Part shown: piece after piece, positions 25,164 through 33,156 of the stretch
Layout: each line of letters opens with the position of its first letter
How positions within the stretch are numbered: the first letter of the stretch is position 1
Origin: JBBDXA01 sp040902585
Lineage (GTDB): Bacteria > Planctomycetota > Phycisphaerae > Phycisphaerales > Phycisphaeraceae
Reading direction: 5' to 3'
NCBI GenBank assembly: GCA_040902585.1
Contig: JBBDXA010000052.1
Location: forward strand, 1-44,719
DNA length: 44,719 bases
Notes under the pieces: generated by a model
What the model was told of the DNA's origin: nothing
Database searches by the model: none
The model's input: the letters and a program-made list of their open reading frames with translations, nothing else
Program-made: the position numbers and the translations under genes

Positions 25164-26258
25164 ATGCCCCTCGCCCTGCCCATCCTCGAAGCCGGCCCCC
25201 AGCGCCCAGCCTACGCACAAGGCCCGCGCTCGCTCAGCGCCGTCAAGCTCCTGCGCCTCAGCGTCACCGATCGCTGCAACCTGCGCTGCGTCTACTGCAT
25301 GCCGGCCGAGGGCGTCGCCTTTGAAGATCAACACGACCTGCTCTCCGCCGACGAAATCATCGCCGTCGCCGCAGCCGCTCGCGACATCGGCGTCACCCAC
25401 TTCAAAGTCACCGGCGGCGAACCGACCGTCCGCCCCGATGTTCTCGACATCGTCAAAGGTCTCACCCGCCTCAACCCGCTCGACCTCTCCCTCACCACCA
25501 ACGGCCTCCTGCTCGACCGCCTCGCCGCCCCGCTCGCCCGCGCCGGCCTGCATCGCCTCACCCTCAGTTGCGACTCCCTCGACCCCGCGAAGTTCGAACG
25601 CATCGTGAGAGCAGACAAGTTCAGGGTTCCGGGTTACGAGNNNNNNNNNNCCCCAACCCCGAAACCCACAACCCGCCACCCCATCTTCTCCCGCTTCCTC
25701 CGCGGCCTCGATGCCGCCCTGGCGGCGGGCTTTGAAAAACTCAAGTTCAACGTCGTCGTCATGGGCGGGATCAACGATGATGAAGTCACCGACTTCGCCC
25801 GCCTGACACTGGACAACCCCTGGACCATCCGCTTCATCGAATACATGCCGCTGGGCGACAGCGTGCTCATCGATGACGCCCAGGCCTACCTGGTGGACAA
25901 CGCGATCATCAAGGCCCGCATCGAGGACGCCCTTGGGCCTATGCATCCGGTCCAGCGCGAAAGCGAACAAGGCGTCGGCCCCGCCAACGTGTTCCAACTC
26001 GCCGGCGCCAAAGGCAGGCTCGGCTTCATCAGCGCCATGAGCAAACCCTTCTGCGAAACCTGCAACCGCCTCCGCCTGACCGCCCGCGGCGAACTGCGCT
26101 CCTGCCTCTTCGACGGCGGCGAAGTGAGCGTGCTCGATGCGCTGAGGCCGATGCCTGATCCCTCGCGCATCGTTGATGCGATGCGAAACTGCGTCGCAAT
26201 GAAGCCTGATACCCACAGCCAGCGCGGCAACCGGGCGATGAGCCAGATGGGCGGGTGA
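25164..26258 (+). CDS. moaA: GTP 3',8-cyclase MoaA
   Basis: 364-aa radical-SAM enzyme for the first step of molybdenum cofactor synthesis, turning GTP into 3',8-cyclo-7,8-dihydro-GTP together with MoaC's reaction. The radical cluster Cys are 38, 42 and 45 (CNLRCVYCMP), GGEP lies near residue 88, and the C-terminal GTP-binding cluster uses Cys296, Cys299 and Cys313 (CETCNRLRLTARGELRSC). The chain ends in the double Gly (QMGG) needed for activity. Residues about 151-172 (FRVPGYE, gap, PTPKPTTRH) are a period-7 repeat with ten N, in frame as written. No other moa/mog genes are in the window. Confidence 0.95.
   Translation: MPLALPILEAGPQRPAYAQGPRSLSAVKLLRLSVTDRCNLRCVYCMPAEGVAFEDQHDLLSADEIIAVAAAARDIGVTHFKVTGGEPTVRPDVLDIVKGLTRLNPLDLSLTTNGLLLDRLAAPLARAGLHRLTLSCDSLDPAKFERIVRADKFRVPGYEXXXXPTPKPTTRHPIFSRFLRGLDAALAAGFEKLKFNVVVMGGINDDEVTDFARLTLDNPWTIRFIEYMPLGDSVLIDDAQAYLVDNAIIKARIEDALGPMHPVQRESEQGVGPANVFQLAGAKGRLGFISAMSKPFCETCNRLRLTARGELRSCLFDGGEVSVLDALRPMPDPSRIVDAMRNCVAMKPDTHSQRGNRAMSQMGG
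25618..25679. repeat. In-frame period-7 repeat with assembly gap in moaA
   Basis: GGGTTCCGGGTTACGAG precedes ten N and CCCCAACCCCGAAACCC follows: two complementary heptamer arms whose centre was lost. The same heptamers occur in murJ. Confidence 0.75.
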
Positions 26259-26285
26259 AACATTGATGGGTGCGATGGGTATGCA

Positions 26286-26386
26286 GGGTGCCATGGGTAA
26301 GCGAAGTCCTCGGAGCTTACCCGTGAAGAGCCTCGCAACAGTCATCCGCACGGGTAAGCTCGCAGACTCGCTTACCCATGGCACCC
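26286..26386. repeat. Long hairpin repeat, family D, copy 1
   Basis: Arms 26286-26325 and 26349-26386 (GGGTGCCATGGGTAAGCG... and its complement) with a 23-nt loop, after moaA and before the end of the DUF4256 gene. Confidence 0.88.
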
Positions 26387-26420
26387 GAAATGCGGACCTT
26401 TGACAGAATCACGTCGCTTC

Positions 26421-26996
26421 TCAAACCCGCAGCGAACCCCGAAACGCCCGCGAGCCATAGTAAGACTGCGCCCCGTTGTGATACACAAACACCTGCCCGT
26501 ATCGGCGATCGCAAAAGAGCGCCCCGCCCAGCTTCCTGATAGTCGCAGGCGTCTTCACCCAACTCGACGTTTTCACATCGAACTTCATAACCTTCTGTAG
26601 CTCCCGATACTCTTCTTCCGTCAATAGCTCAATACCCATCTCCGCCGCCATGTCGATTGCCGTATTCGCCGGTTTATGTTCCTTCCGCGACTCCAATCCT
26701 TCACGGTCGTAACATACACTCCGTCGACCCTTGGGACTCTCCTCGGAACAATCAAAGTAAATATATTCACCCGTCTTCTTTTCGTAACCAACCACATCCG
26801 GCTCCCCGCCGGTCCTCTCCATCTCACTGAGCGACCACAGTTTGTCAGGATCAGCCTCCAGCCTGGCCTGCACCTTGGCCCAGTCAAGGCCCATGTGCCG
26901 GTCCATGTTTTTTTCGAAGCGGGCTTTCAAGGTGGCGAGAATGGCTTTGCGCTGCTCGGCCGACAACTTGCCTTTTTGTTTGTTGGTCTTGCTCAT
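26421..26996 (-). CDS. DUF4256 family protein
   Basis: 191-aa soluble protein with the conserved DUF4256 blocks GGEPDVVGYEKKTGEYI, DCSEESPKGRRSVCYDREGL, AIDMAAEMGIELLTEEEY and KLGGALFCDRRYGQVFVYHN. No function has been shown for the family. It lies downstream of a small membrane protein, SRPBCC and ArsR genes; such small proteins often travel together and may have been acquired as a set. Lower GC and more AT-rich codons than its neighbours support this. TAATAT ends six bases before ATG 26996, so it could have its own leaderless promoter. Confidence 0.85.
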   Translation of the reverse strand: MSKTNKQKGKLSAEQRKAILATLKARFEKNMDRHMGLDWAKVQARLEADPDKLWSLSEMERTGGEPDVVGYEKKTGEYIYFDCSEESPKGRRSVCYDREGLESRKEHKPANTAIDMAAEMGIELLTEEEYRELQKVMKFDVKTSSWVKTPATIRKLGGALFCDRRYGQVFVYHNGAQSYYGSRAFRGSLRV

Positions 26997-27070
26997 GATG
27001 TAATATTATCTCTTTGGAACTGGCATGGCAGGCGTCGATCTACTTACATATTGCATTATTCCACATCGCT

Positions 27071-27280
27071 TCAGACCGATCGTTTCGAAATCAATCGTCG
27101 AAAAACATGGCCCTTCCACATCCAGAGTCCCGATAAAACAACGACGGGAAAATAGACAAACCGAAAATAGGGGAGGTATTGTAGCGTTTCCGAGGGCGGC
27201 CCATAAATGTAGCCAAATATCGGAAGGGCAAAGAGGATGTGCGTCCAGCGAAGAATCGAACGTTTGGTGCCTTCGGTCAT
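27071..27280 (-). CDS. Small two-helix membrane protein
   Basis: 69 aa, starting MTEGTKRSILRWTHI. Two hydrophobic helices surround a YIYGPPSE loop, and the end is VLSGLWMWKGHVFRRLISK. I recall near-identical small proteins in other bacteria, often next to SRPBCC genes; function unknown. ATG 27280 is preferred over the in-frame ATG 27286 because AGGA sits at a proper distance. It is on the same strand as the ArsR-SRPBCC pair, 60 bases downstream, and is AT-richer than the rest of the window. Confidence 0.7.
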   Translation of the reverse strand: MTEGTKRSILRWTHILFALPIFGYIYGPPSETLQYLPYFRFVYFPVVVLSGLWMWKGHVFRRLISKRSV

Positions 27281-27340
27281 GATCATGTCCTGCAGTACTT
27301 TGATGATGAATGATGAAAGGGAGCTTGTTCGTCTCCATCC

Positions 27341-27784
27341 CTAATCGCTTTCGGCCGCCATGCCCTGGACCACCGCGGCAAGCTGCTCGTGCATTTTCGC
27401 CCAGCCGTAGCCAGCTCCCTGGAACGCCTGCTCGCCGTACGGCTGGGAAAGGTCGAAGCCCGAGTGCTCGAAGAGAAGGCGCGTGCCCATGCCGTCAGGC
27501 TCGAGTCGGTAAGACACCCGCGTATTGACGACGGGGCCGCCGACGGACCACGAGAACGCCAGCCGACTGGGCGGTTCACATTCCAATACCTCGCATTGAA
27601 CGACCAGCCCTTCGAAACCCACCTCGGGTTTCGGCGGCACCTGGAATGTGAAGTGGTGGCCGACGCGCGGCTCGAAGTCATTGGGATACATCCACTCGGC
27701 GAGCGTCGCGCGGTCCGTGAGCGCCTGCCAGACCTTCTCTCGCGGCTGCGGAATCAGAATCTGTCTTCGAATCGTGTTCGTCAT
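27341..27784 (-). CDS. SRPBCC / AHSA1-like domain protein
   Basis: 147-aa START-fold protein with the usual opening IRRQILIPQPREKVWQALTD, AEWMYPNDFEPRVGHHF, CEVLECEPPSRLAFSWS and the final GYGWAKMHEQL. Such proteins bind small hydrophobic ligands; the specific one is unknown. Its ATG overlaps the arsR stop (ATGA), so the two are translationally coupled, the standard arrangement in which the ArsR-like regulator controls the SRPBCC gene. A small membrane protein follows. Confidence 0.88.
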   Translation of the reverse strand: MTNTIRRQILIPQPREKVWQALTDRATLAEWMYPNDFEPRVGHHFTFQVPPKPEVGFEGLVVQCEVLECEPPSRLAFSWSVGGPVVNTRVSYRLEPDGMGTRLLFEHSGFDLSQPYGEQAFQGAGYGWAKMHEQLAAVVQGMAAESD

Positions 27785-28113
27785 CCTTTGTTTCCTTTGG
27801 AAAGCAGTTTCGCAAGACGCTGGAGGCGTTCGTCCCAGAACCGCTCGTATTGCGCGATCCACTCCCGCACCGGGCCAAGCCGTCCGGGGACGAAGTGGTA
27901 ACGCCGTTCGCGGCCGAACCGACGCTCGGTCGCGAGGCCGGCATCGCGCAAGACGCGCAGGTGTTGGCTGACCGCCGGGCGACTCATTTTGAAATGCCCC
28001 GCGATCGCGTTGACGGAATGGTCGGCGTCCGCGAGCAGGTCGAGCATTTGTCGCCGCGCGGGATGACTGATCGCTCCGAACACATCGGCCTCGTAATGGG
28101 AAACTGCGACCAT
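27781..28113 (-). CDS. ArsR-family transcriptional regulator
   Basis: 110-aa winged-helix repressor. It starts MVAVSHYEADVFGAISHPARR; the recognition helix region is HFKMSRPAVSQHLRVLRDAG (40-59), followed by the wing RRFGRERRYHFV. There is no CxC metal site, so it is of the SRPBCC-linked type, not a metal sensor. The frame is open to 28260, but ATG 28113 fits the family start and lies six bases after a TATACT box. A palindrome between -35 and -10 suggests autoregulation. Confidence 0.9.
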   Translation of the reverse strand: MVAVSHYEADVFGAISHPARRQMLDLLADADHSVNAIAGHFKMSRPAVSQHLRVLRDAGLATERRFGRERRYHFVPGRLGPVREWIAQYERFWDERLQRLAKLLSKGNKG

Positions 28114-28119
28114 GCGGCT

Positions 28120-28149
28120 AGTATAGGTAAGTGAATGCTTACCTGTCAA
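28120..28149 (-). promoter_or_regulatory. arsR promoter with embedded operator
   Basis: On the minus strand: TTGACA (28149-28144), 18-bp spacer, TATACT (28125-28120), then six bases to the ATG. The spacer region holds AGGTAAG-CATTCA-CTTACCT (28144-28125), a 7-bp inverted repeat likely bound by ArsR. This is the clearest promoter in the window. Confidence 0.65.
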
Positions 28150-28412
28150 GCCCCGGGTTTTGCCTTCCTCTCGAGGGCGAAACACTGTCCCGCTCATGGT
28201 GTGCCTTGAGCCGCTGCGGCGACTGAGCAGGCCCGCCCGGCGAGGGCACCGCAACGACACCGTCGTCCGGGATCACCTATCACCGCCTCGCCCGCACAGG
28301 CAATACACGTCGTAAGGTAAACGTTCGTACTTCATCCGCCACCGGCGGCGGCGCGGTGGGTCTGCCCCAATCCGCCCCTTTCGCTCGACCGCCGGCCGCC
28401 GTTCGTGGCGAG

Positions 28413-28609
28413 GTAGACACGAATTTGGCGGGGGTAGACACCCCGATAGACACTAGGGGTCAATTATAAACCCATAACCATTCGTTACTTATGCCGGGTA
28501 GACAAAGGTAGACACGAGGTAGACACGAGGTAGCCATGATGGAAACACCTGTCATTACAAGACTTAGACGCAAATGGCCGCCAAAGGGGGGAGGGGGGTG
28601 GGTAGACAC
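28413..28609. repeat. Cluster of GTAGACAC motifs
   Basis: Exact GTAGACAC occurs at 28413, 28434, 28508, 28519 and 28602, with near copies at 28446 and 28498, all on the plus strand in a 690-base gap between arsR and the phosphofructokinase gene. Spacings are irregular (10-83). TTTGGC/GCCAAA blocks are interspersed. The rest of the gap (28150-28410) holds no gene I can see. Confidence 0.75.
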
Positions 28610-28704
28610 GCCATTTGGCCATCGAGTTTGTCCGTTCTGCCCGCTGGGGGATGCACCTGTCAGGCCATCCTTCCCCTGCCGGTGCGCCGGTTTGGCCGGT
28701 CCCA

Positions 28705-28732
28705 TTGCACGCCCTTCTCGTTCTCCTACAAT
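28705..28732 (+). promoter_or_regulatory. Likely phosphofructokinase promoter
   Basis: TTGCAC (28705-28710), 16-bp spacer, TACAAT (28727-28732). It would give a leader of about 68 bases before ATG 28808, which has a GAGAGG ribosome site. Confidence 0.45.
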
Positions 28733-28807
28733 GCGTCGCCCGTCGCCCACCCGCGCGGATTTACATCAACAATCGTCACCCTTCCCATCACCCAGAGAGG
28801 TCACGCC

Positions 28808-30028
28808 ATGAGTGCGTCTTTATTGTCAGGCAACGTCGTCGTCGGTCAGTCCGGCGGGCCCACCGCGGTCATCAACCAGTCGCTGGTCGGCGTTGTCGAG
28901 ACGCTGCGAGGCAAGCCGGGCGTCGGGAAGATTCTCGGCGCGGTGCATGCCGTCAGCGGGATCATCAAGGACCAGTTTCTCGATCTCAACGACATTCCGC
29001 AGGATCGATTGAACCGCATCGCTGAGACACCTTCAGCCGCGCTGGGATCCAGTCGCGACAAGCCGGATGAAGAATATTGTCAGAAGATTCTCGCATCGTT
29101 CGAGAAGCATGATGTGAAATATTTCTTCTACATCGGCGGGAACGATTCGAGCGATACCTGCCGGATCGTGAATGACCTCGCCAAGAAGAAGGGCTACGAG
29201 CTTCGCGCGTTTCACGTGCCTAAGACCATCGACAATGATCTGATGCACAACGATCACACGCCTGGCTTCGGGTCGGCGGCGCGGTACGTGGCGTGTGCGA
29301 TTATCGGGGACAACCTGGACAACCGCGCTCTGCCTGGCATCAAGCTGGATGTGATCATGGGTCGTCACGCGGGGTTTCTCACGGCCGCGAGCGCGATGGC
29401 GAGGCAGAACCCGGAGGATGGGCCGCACCTGATTTACGTGCCCGAAGTGGCGTTTGATGAGACGAAGTTTCTGGAGGATGTGGACCGCGTGTACAAGAAG
29501 CATGGGCGATGTCTGATCGTTGTGAGCGAAGGCATTGCGGATGCTGCCAAGCAGCCGATGTCGGTGAAGCTGGCGCTAGCGCAGGGCGCGCCGGTGGAGT
29601 ATGACGATCACGGCAACCCGTCGCTCTCAGGCACCGGCGCCCTGGGCGATTTCCTCTCCAAGCACATCAAGAACAACCTGAAGATCAAGCGCGTGCGCAG
29701 CGATACCTTCGGTTATGCCCAGCGTTGCTTTGCCGGCTGCGTCTCGCCTTCGGATTCGGAAGAGGCGCGTATGGTCGGTCGCAAGGCGGCGGAACTGGCG
29801 CTGGGCGGGGAGACGACGGATGGCTCGGTGGCGATCGTGCGCAAGAGCGATGAGCCTTATAAGGTCGAATACAAGAGGATCAACCTGGCGGATGTGGCGG
29901 GCAAGACCCGGCATCTGGATCCGAAGTACATCGTGGACAGCAACAATATCGATGACAGCTTCCGCGAGTATCTCACGCCGCTGGTGGGCAAGCTGCCGGT
30001 GGTGGAGTCGCTGAGGTTTAGTCGGTGA
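28808..30028 (+). CDS. 6-phosphofructokinase, probably PPi-dependent
   Basis: 406-aa enzyme that phosphorylates fructose 6-phosphate in glycolysis. GQSGGPTAVINQ (13-24) forms the phosphate donor loop. YIGGNDSSDT (about 107-116) and PKTIDND (about 138) replace the GGDGS and PGTIDND of ATP-dependent PFK; Asn/Asp and Lys here point to pyrophosphate as donor, making the step reversible (family knowledge). MGRHAGF (about 184) binds the sugar phosphate. GAGAGG seven bases before ATG 28808 sets the start, although the frame is open from 28574. The 3' end overlaps convergent lipB by 11 bases. Confidence 0.9.
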   Translation: MSASLLSGNVVVGQSGGPTAVINQSLVGVVETLRGKPGVGKILGAVHAVSGIIKDQFLDLNDIPQDRLNRIAETPSAALGSSRDKPDEEYCQKILASFEKHDVKYFFYIGGNDSSDTCRIVNDLAKKKGYELRAFHVPKTIDNDLMHNDHTPGFGSAARYVACAIIGDNLDNRALPGIKLDVIMGRHAGFLTAASAMARQNPEDGPHLIYVPEVAFDETKFLEDVDRVYKKHGRCLIVVSEGIADAAKQPMSVKLALAQGAPVEYDDHGNPSLSGTGALGDFLSKHIKNNLKIKRVRSDTFGYAQRCFAGCVSPSDSEEARMVGRKAAELALGGETTDGSVAIVRKSDEPYKVEYKRINLADVAGKTRHLDPKYIVDSNNIDDSFREYLTPLVGKLPVVESLRFSR

Positions 30029-30725
30029 GGGAAGCGGGCGATGTGAACGCCTGTTTCATCACATCGGTCATTCGTTCTTTGACATGTTTCATCGACGGTG
30101 TGTGATTGCCGAGCAGGGCGTGCATGCTGGTGACGGTGCGACCGAGCAGGCCGCAGGGGACGATGAGGTTGAAGTGTTGGAGATTGGTGGTGACGTTGAG
30201 GGCGAGGCCGTGGAGCGTGACGCCGCGGCTGACACGCACGCCGAGGGCGGCGAGTTTGGAAAGGGGTTGATCCGGCGCTAAGCCGCAAGCGGCGGAACTT
30301 GGGACCCAGACGCCTGTCGCACATGTGTCGCGCACGCCTTTGATGCCGAACGGTGCGACGGTTTCGATGATGATCGCTTCGAGCAGTCGAATGTATCTGC
30401 CGACGTTCAGGCCCAGCGGATTGAGGCGGAGGATGGGGTAGGCGACAAGCTGGCCGGGGCCGTGATAGGTGATGTCGCCGCCGCGGTCGGTTTCTTCGAT
30501 GGTGACACCGAGTTGTTCGAGCGTGTCGGAAGAAGCGAGCAGATGTTGCGGGGCGCTCTTACGCCGGCTGATGGTGATGACCGGATCATGCTCGACGAAA
30601 AGCACGGTGGGCGGGGCGTCACCGGCGACGACTTGCGCGTGGAGCTCACGCTGAATCGCAAGGGCAGGCGCGTAGGGCAGCCGGCCCAGGTCGGTGAAGG
30701 TGAGTGTGTCGGGGGTCGCGGTCAT
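30018..30725 (-). CDS. lipB: Octanoyl-ACP:protein N-octanoyltransferase LipB
   Basis: 235-aa enzyme moving octanoate from ACP to lipoyl domains, the first step of lipoate synthesis. The signature is RGGDITYHGPGQLVAYP (81-97); the catalytic Lys is 157 (KLAALGVRVSRG) and the acyl-binding Cys is 191 (LIVPCGL). Residues 145-150 (AACGLA) come from the 17-nt repeat and sit in a loop before the catalytic Lys. ATG 30725 is chosen; an in-frame ATG at 30740 would add five residues and lies in a hairpin. lipA is not in the window. Confidence 0.93.
   Translation of the reverse strand: MTATPDTLTFTDLGRLPYAPALAIQRELHAQVVAGDAPPTVLFVEHDPVITISRRKSAPQHLLASSDTLEQLGVTIEETDRGGDITYHGPGQLVAYPILRLNPLGLNVGRYIRLLEAIIIETVAPFGIKGVRDTCATGVWVPSSAACGLAPDQPLSKLAALGVRVSRGVTLHGLALNVTTNLQHFNLIVPCGLLGRTVTSMHALLGNHTPSMKHVKERMTDVMKQAFTSPASLTD
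30277..30293. repeat. 17-nt palindromic element, copy 3, inside lipB
   Basis: Identical to 854-870 and 2805-2821, and read in the same frame as in nuoG (AACGLA). Confidence 0.8.
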
Positions 30726-30735
30726 GAGAGAAGCA

Positions 30736-30757
30736 CCCATGCACGGGAGTGCATGGG
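30736..30757. terminator. Hairpin between purB and lipB
   Basis: CCCATGCAC-GGGA-GTGCATGGG is a perfect 9-bp stem 11 bases after the purB stop. There is no T-run, so it may be a weak terminator, an RNA-stability hairpin or another short palindromic repeat. Confidence 0.4.
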
Positions 30758-30767
30758 CTTTGGGGGA

Positions 30768-32279
30768 TTAAACTTTCAGTTCGACCTTGCCGCCCAGATC
30801 ATCTTTGTATCGCGCACGGATCGGCTCGACGACTTCACGCAGGAACGCATCCACCTGCTGCGGCGCCCGGCCGACGAACTTCGACGGATCGAGCACCGCT
30901 TTCATGTCAATGCCCGCGAACGCCGGCTCCTTGGCGAGGCGTTCCAACAGGTCATTTTCCGCCCCTTCGCCCTTGACCCGCGCGGCCGCGGCCTGGGCGT
31001 GTTCACGGATCAATTCATGCATCTCCTGCCGATCCGCGCCCTTCTGCACTGCTGCCATCATCAGGTTTTCACTGGCCATGAAGGGCAGTTCAGCCGCGAG
31101 ATTTTTCGCAATCATCTTCTCATACACGACCAGGCCGCTGGTGACGTTGTTCATCAGATCGAGCACGCCGTCGAGCGCGAGGAACGGCTCAGGCAGCGAC
31201 AGGCGGCGCGTGGAGGAATCATCGAGCGTGCGTTCGAACCATTGCTCGGCCGCGATGGTGAAGGGGATTTGGGTCTGGCCGATGACGAAGCGGGCGAGGC
31301 CGCAGATGCGTTCGCAGCGCATGGGGTTGCGCTTGTAAGGCATCGCGCTGGAGCCGACCTGCGAGGTTTCGAACGGTTCTTCGATTTCCTTGCGATTGGC
31401 GAGCAGGCGAATGTCGGTCGCGAACTTCATACTCGCGGCTGCGACGGCCGCGAGGGAGCTGATGACCATGCCATCGACCAGTCGCGGATAAGTTTGCCCG
31501 GTGACGACGAAACGCTTGTCCGCGTCCCAGTTCATCTTCTGTGTGACGAGGCGGTCGAGTTGATCGCAGAGAGCATGCGGATCAAGCGATTGCGGATTGC
31601 GGATTGCGGATTGCGGATTGTTTCCCTTGGCCCCTGGCCCTTGGCCCTTGGCCCTCTCCTCAAACAGTTCGAGGAACGACGCCTGCGTGCCGGTCGTGCC
31701 TTTGACGCCGCGGAAGCGCAAGGAATTCAAGCGATGTTCGATCTCTTCCAAAGCCAGCGACAGGTCATGGGCCCAAAGGCACGCGCGTTTGCCGACGGTC
31801 GTGGGCTGGGCGGGCTGATAGTGCGTGAAGGCGAGCGTGGGCAGGTCGCGGTACGTGGCCGCGAAGGAGCCGAGTTGATGGATGGCGCTGGCGAGCTTGC
31901 CGGCGACAAGCGTGAGAGCGTCGCGGATCTGCAAGAGTTCCGTATTGCAGACGACGAACTGGCTGGTCGCGCCCAGGTGGATGATGGGCCGGGCGGTCGG
32001 GGCGATTTCGCCGAGCGTGTGGATGTGGGCCATCACATCGTGACGGAGTTTGTTCTCCCACTCGGCAGCTTTGGCGAAGTCGATGTCATCCAGATGCTGT
32101 CGCAACTCGGCGACCTGCGCATCTGTTATAGGCAGCCCCAGTTCCTTCTCCGCCTCCGCCAGGGCCAACCAGAGGCGACGCCAGGTGCTAAACTTGCGCT
32201 GGGGCGACCAGATGGCCTGCATCGCCGGCGAAGCATTGCGACTGGAAAGCGGCGATTCGTATCGATCATTCGAAGCCAT
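30768..32279 (-). CDS. purB: Adenylosuccinate lyase PurB
   Basis: 503-aa member of the fumarase/aspartase superfamily; it cleaves SAICAR and adenylosuccinate to release fumarate in purine synthesis. The signature SSAMPYKRNPMRCE lies near residue 315. IHLGATSQFV and FTHYQPAQPTTVGKR hold the substrate-binding and catalytic His regions. It looks like the longer, eukaryote-like type. Residues about 208-231 (RAKGQGPGAKGNNPQSAIRN) are an in-frame insertion of heptamer repeats. A TACTAT box lies about 45 bases upstream of ATG 32279. It is the first gene before lipB on this strand. Confidence 0.94.
   Translation of the reverse strand: MASNDRYESPLSSRNASPAMQAIWSPQRKFSTWRRLWLALAEAEKELGLPITDAQVAELRQHLDDIDFAKAAEWENKLRHDVMAHIHTLGEIAPTARPIIHLGATSQFVVCNTELLQIRDALTLVAGKLASAIHQLGSFAATYRDLPTLAFTHYQPAQPTTVGKRACLWAHDLSLALEEIEHRLNSLRFRGVKGTTGTQASFLELFEERAKGQGPGAKGNNPQSAIRNPQSLDPHALCDQLDRLVTQKMNWDADKRFVVTGQTYPRLVDGMVISSLAAVAAASMKFATDIRLLANRKEIEEPFETSQVGSSAMPYKRNPMRCERICGLARFVIGQTQIPFTIAAEQWFERTLDDSSTRRLSLPEPFLALDGVLDLMNNVTSGLVVYEKMIAKNLAAELPFMASENLMMAAVQKGADRQEMHELIREHAQAAAARVKGEGAENDLLERLAKEPAFAGIDMKAVLDPSKFVGRAPQQVDAFLREVVEPIRARYKDDLGGKVELKV
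31586..31656. repeat. In-frame period-7 repeats in purB
   Basis: Five GCGGATT heptamers (31586-31620) are followed by four TTGGCCC-type heptamers (31624-31656). They are two different tandem tracts side by side, without obvious complementarity, and add about 24 residues to PurB. Confidence 0.85.
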
Positions 32280-32341
32280 GAACCGTCTCGTTTATTGACC
32301 GCTGAAGGTGGCAGAGGCATAGTAGCGGAAGCGGCGGACGC

Positions 32342-32443
32342 GAAAGCAGAAAAACAGAAAAGCACAAAAGCAGAAAACCTGACCCGCCGCCGCTGGTGCG
32401 AATTGTCTTCATTTTCTGCTTTTCTGCTTTCCTGCTTTTTTGC
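32342..32443. repeat. Period-8 inverted tandem repeat
   Basis: AGCAGAAA-type octamers (32343-32378) face TTTTCTGC octamers (32410-32443). It fills the space between the divergent purB and sigma-factor genes and ends nine bases before the sigma-factor ATG. Confidence 0.8.
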
Positions 32444-32451
32444 TGTCCGGC

Positions 32452-33081
32452 ATGCCCCTGACCGAGGACCAACTCGTCGCCAAGGCCCGCAAGGGCGATC
32501 GCCAGGCCATGGGCGAGCTGCTGTCTAATTACCATAACCGATTGTTCAACGTGGCTTTACGGATGGTCAGCGACCGCGAAGATGCGGCCGAACTGACGCA
32601 GGATGCCATGCTCAAGATCGTGCAGCACCTCGATGGCTACGATGGCCGGAGCCAGCTTTCGACGTGGATGATTCGCATCACGATGAACCTTTCGATCTCG
32701 CACCTTCGCAAACGTCGATTACGGAAAACAGCCAGCCTCGATGCCCAGACCGGCGGCGACGACGGCACCGACGCAGGGTCTTCGCCCCGTCTGGGAGGTC
32801 GGCTGACAGAAGAACGTGAACCGAACCCTGACGCGTGCGTCGAAAAGAGTGAAATGATCGCCGAGTTGCACCTGGCGATGGATCGGCTGGATGAGGAGTT
32901 CCGAGCCGTGCTCGTGCTGCGGGACATCAACGACATGGATTACAAGGAAATCGCCGATGTGTTGGAAGTGCCCGTGGGCACCGTCAAAAGCAGACTATTC
33001 AGAGCCCGCGTGGCCCTGAGACAGGAAATGTCCAAGACGTATCCGGAACTGCGCGAGCCTTCGAGCGTCAAGCCGGAATGA
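32452..33081 (+). CDS. ECF-type RNA polymerase sigma factor
   Basis: 209 aa. Region 2 covers about 20-93 (ELLSNYHNRLFNVALRMV, DREDAAELTQDAMLKIVQHL, STWMIRITMNLSISHLRKRR), and region 4 about 145-200 (LDEEFRAVLVLRDINDMDYKEIADVLEVPVGTVKSRLFRAR). An acidic linker lies between. ATG 32452 is at the family start; no ribosome site is visible and the bases before it are octamer repeat, so expression may depend on that tract. The gene downstream encodes a one-TM anti-sigma-like protein, the usual partner. The regulon is unknown. Confidence 0.93.
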   Translation: MPLTEDQLVAKARKGDRQAMGELLSNYHNRLFNVALRMVSDREDAAELTQDAMLKIVQHLDGYDGRSQLSTWMIRITMNLSISHLRKRRLRKTASLDAQTGGDDGTDAGSSPRLGGRLTEEREPNPDACVEKSEMIAELHLAMDRLDEEFRAVLVLRDINDMDYKEIADVLEVPVGTVKSRLFRARVALRQEMSKTYPELREPSSVKPE

Positions 33082-33156
33082 GAAAACAAAATCAGGCGTT
33101 GGCCCTTCAAGGGCCGACGACGAATGACCCAGGACTTAAGACTCAGGACTTGCGAA

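Noticed and set aside
28413..28609. CRISPR or tRNA in the long gap
   Set aside because: Repeat units are only 8 nt with unequal spacing; no cloverleaf or conserved tRNA blocks.
30768..32528. Long plus-strand frame opposite purB
   Set aside because: Pure shadow of purB; the minus-strand product carries the adenylosuccinate lyase signature.
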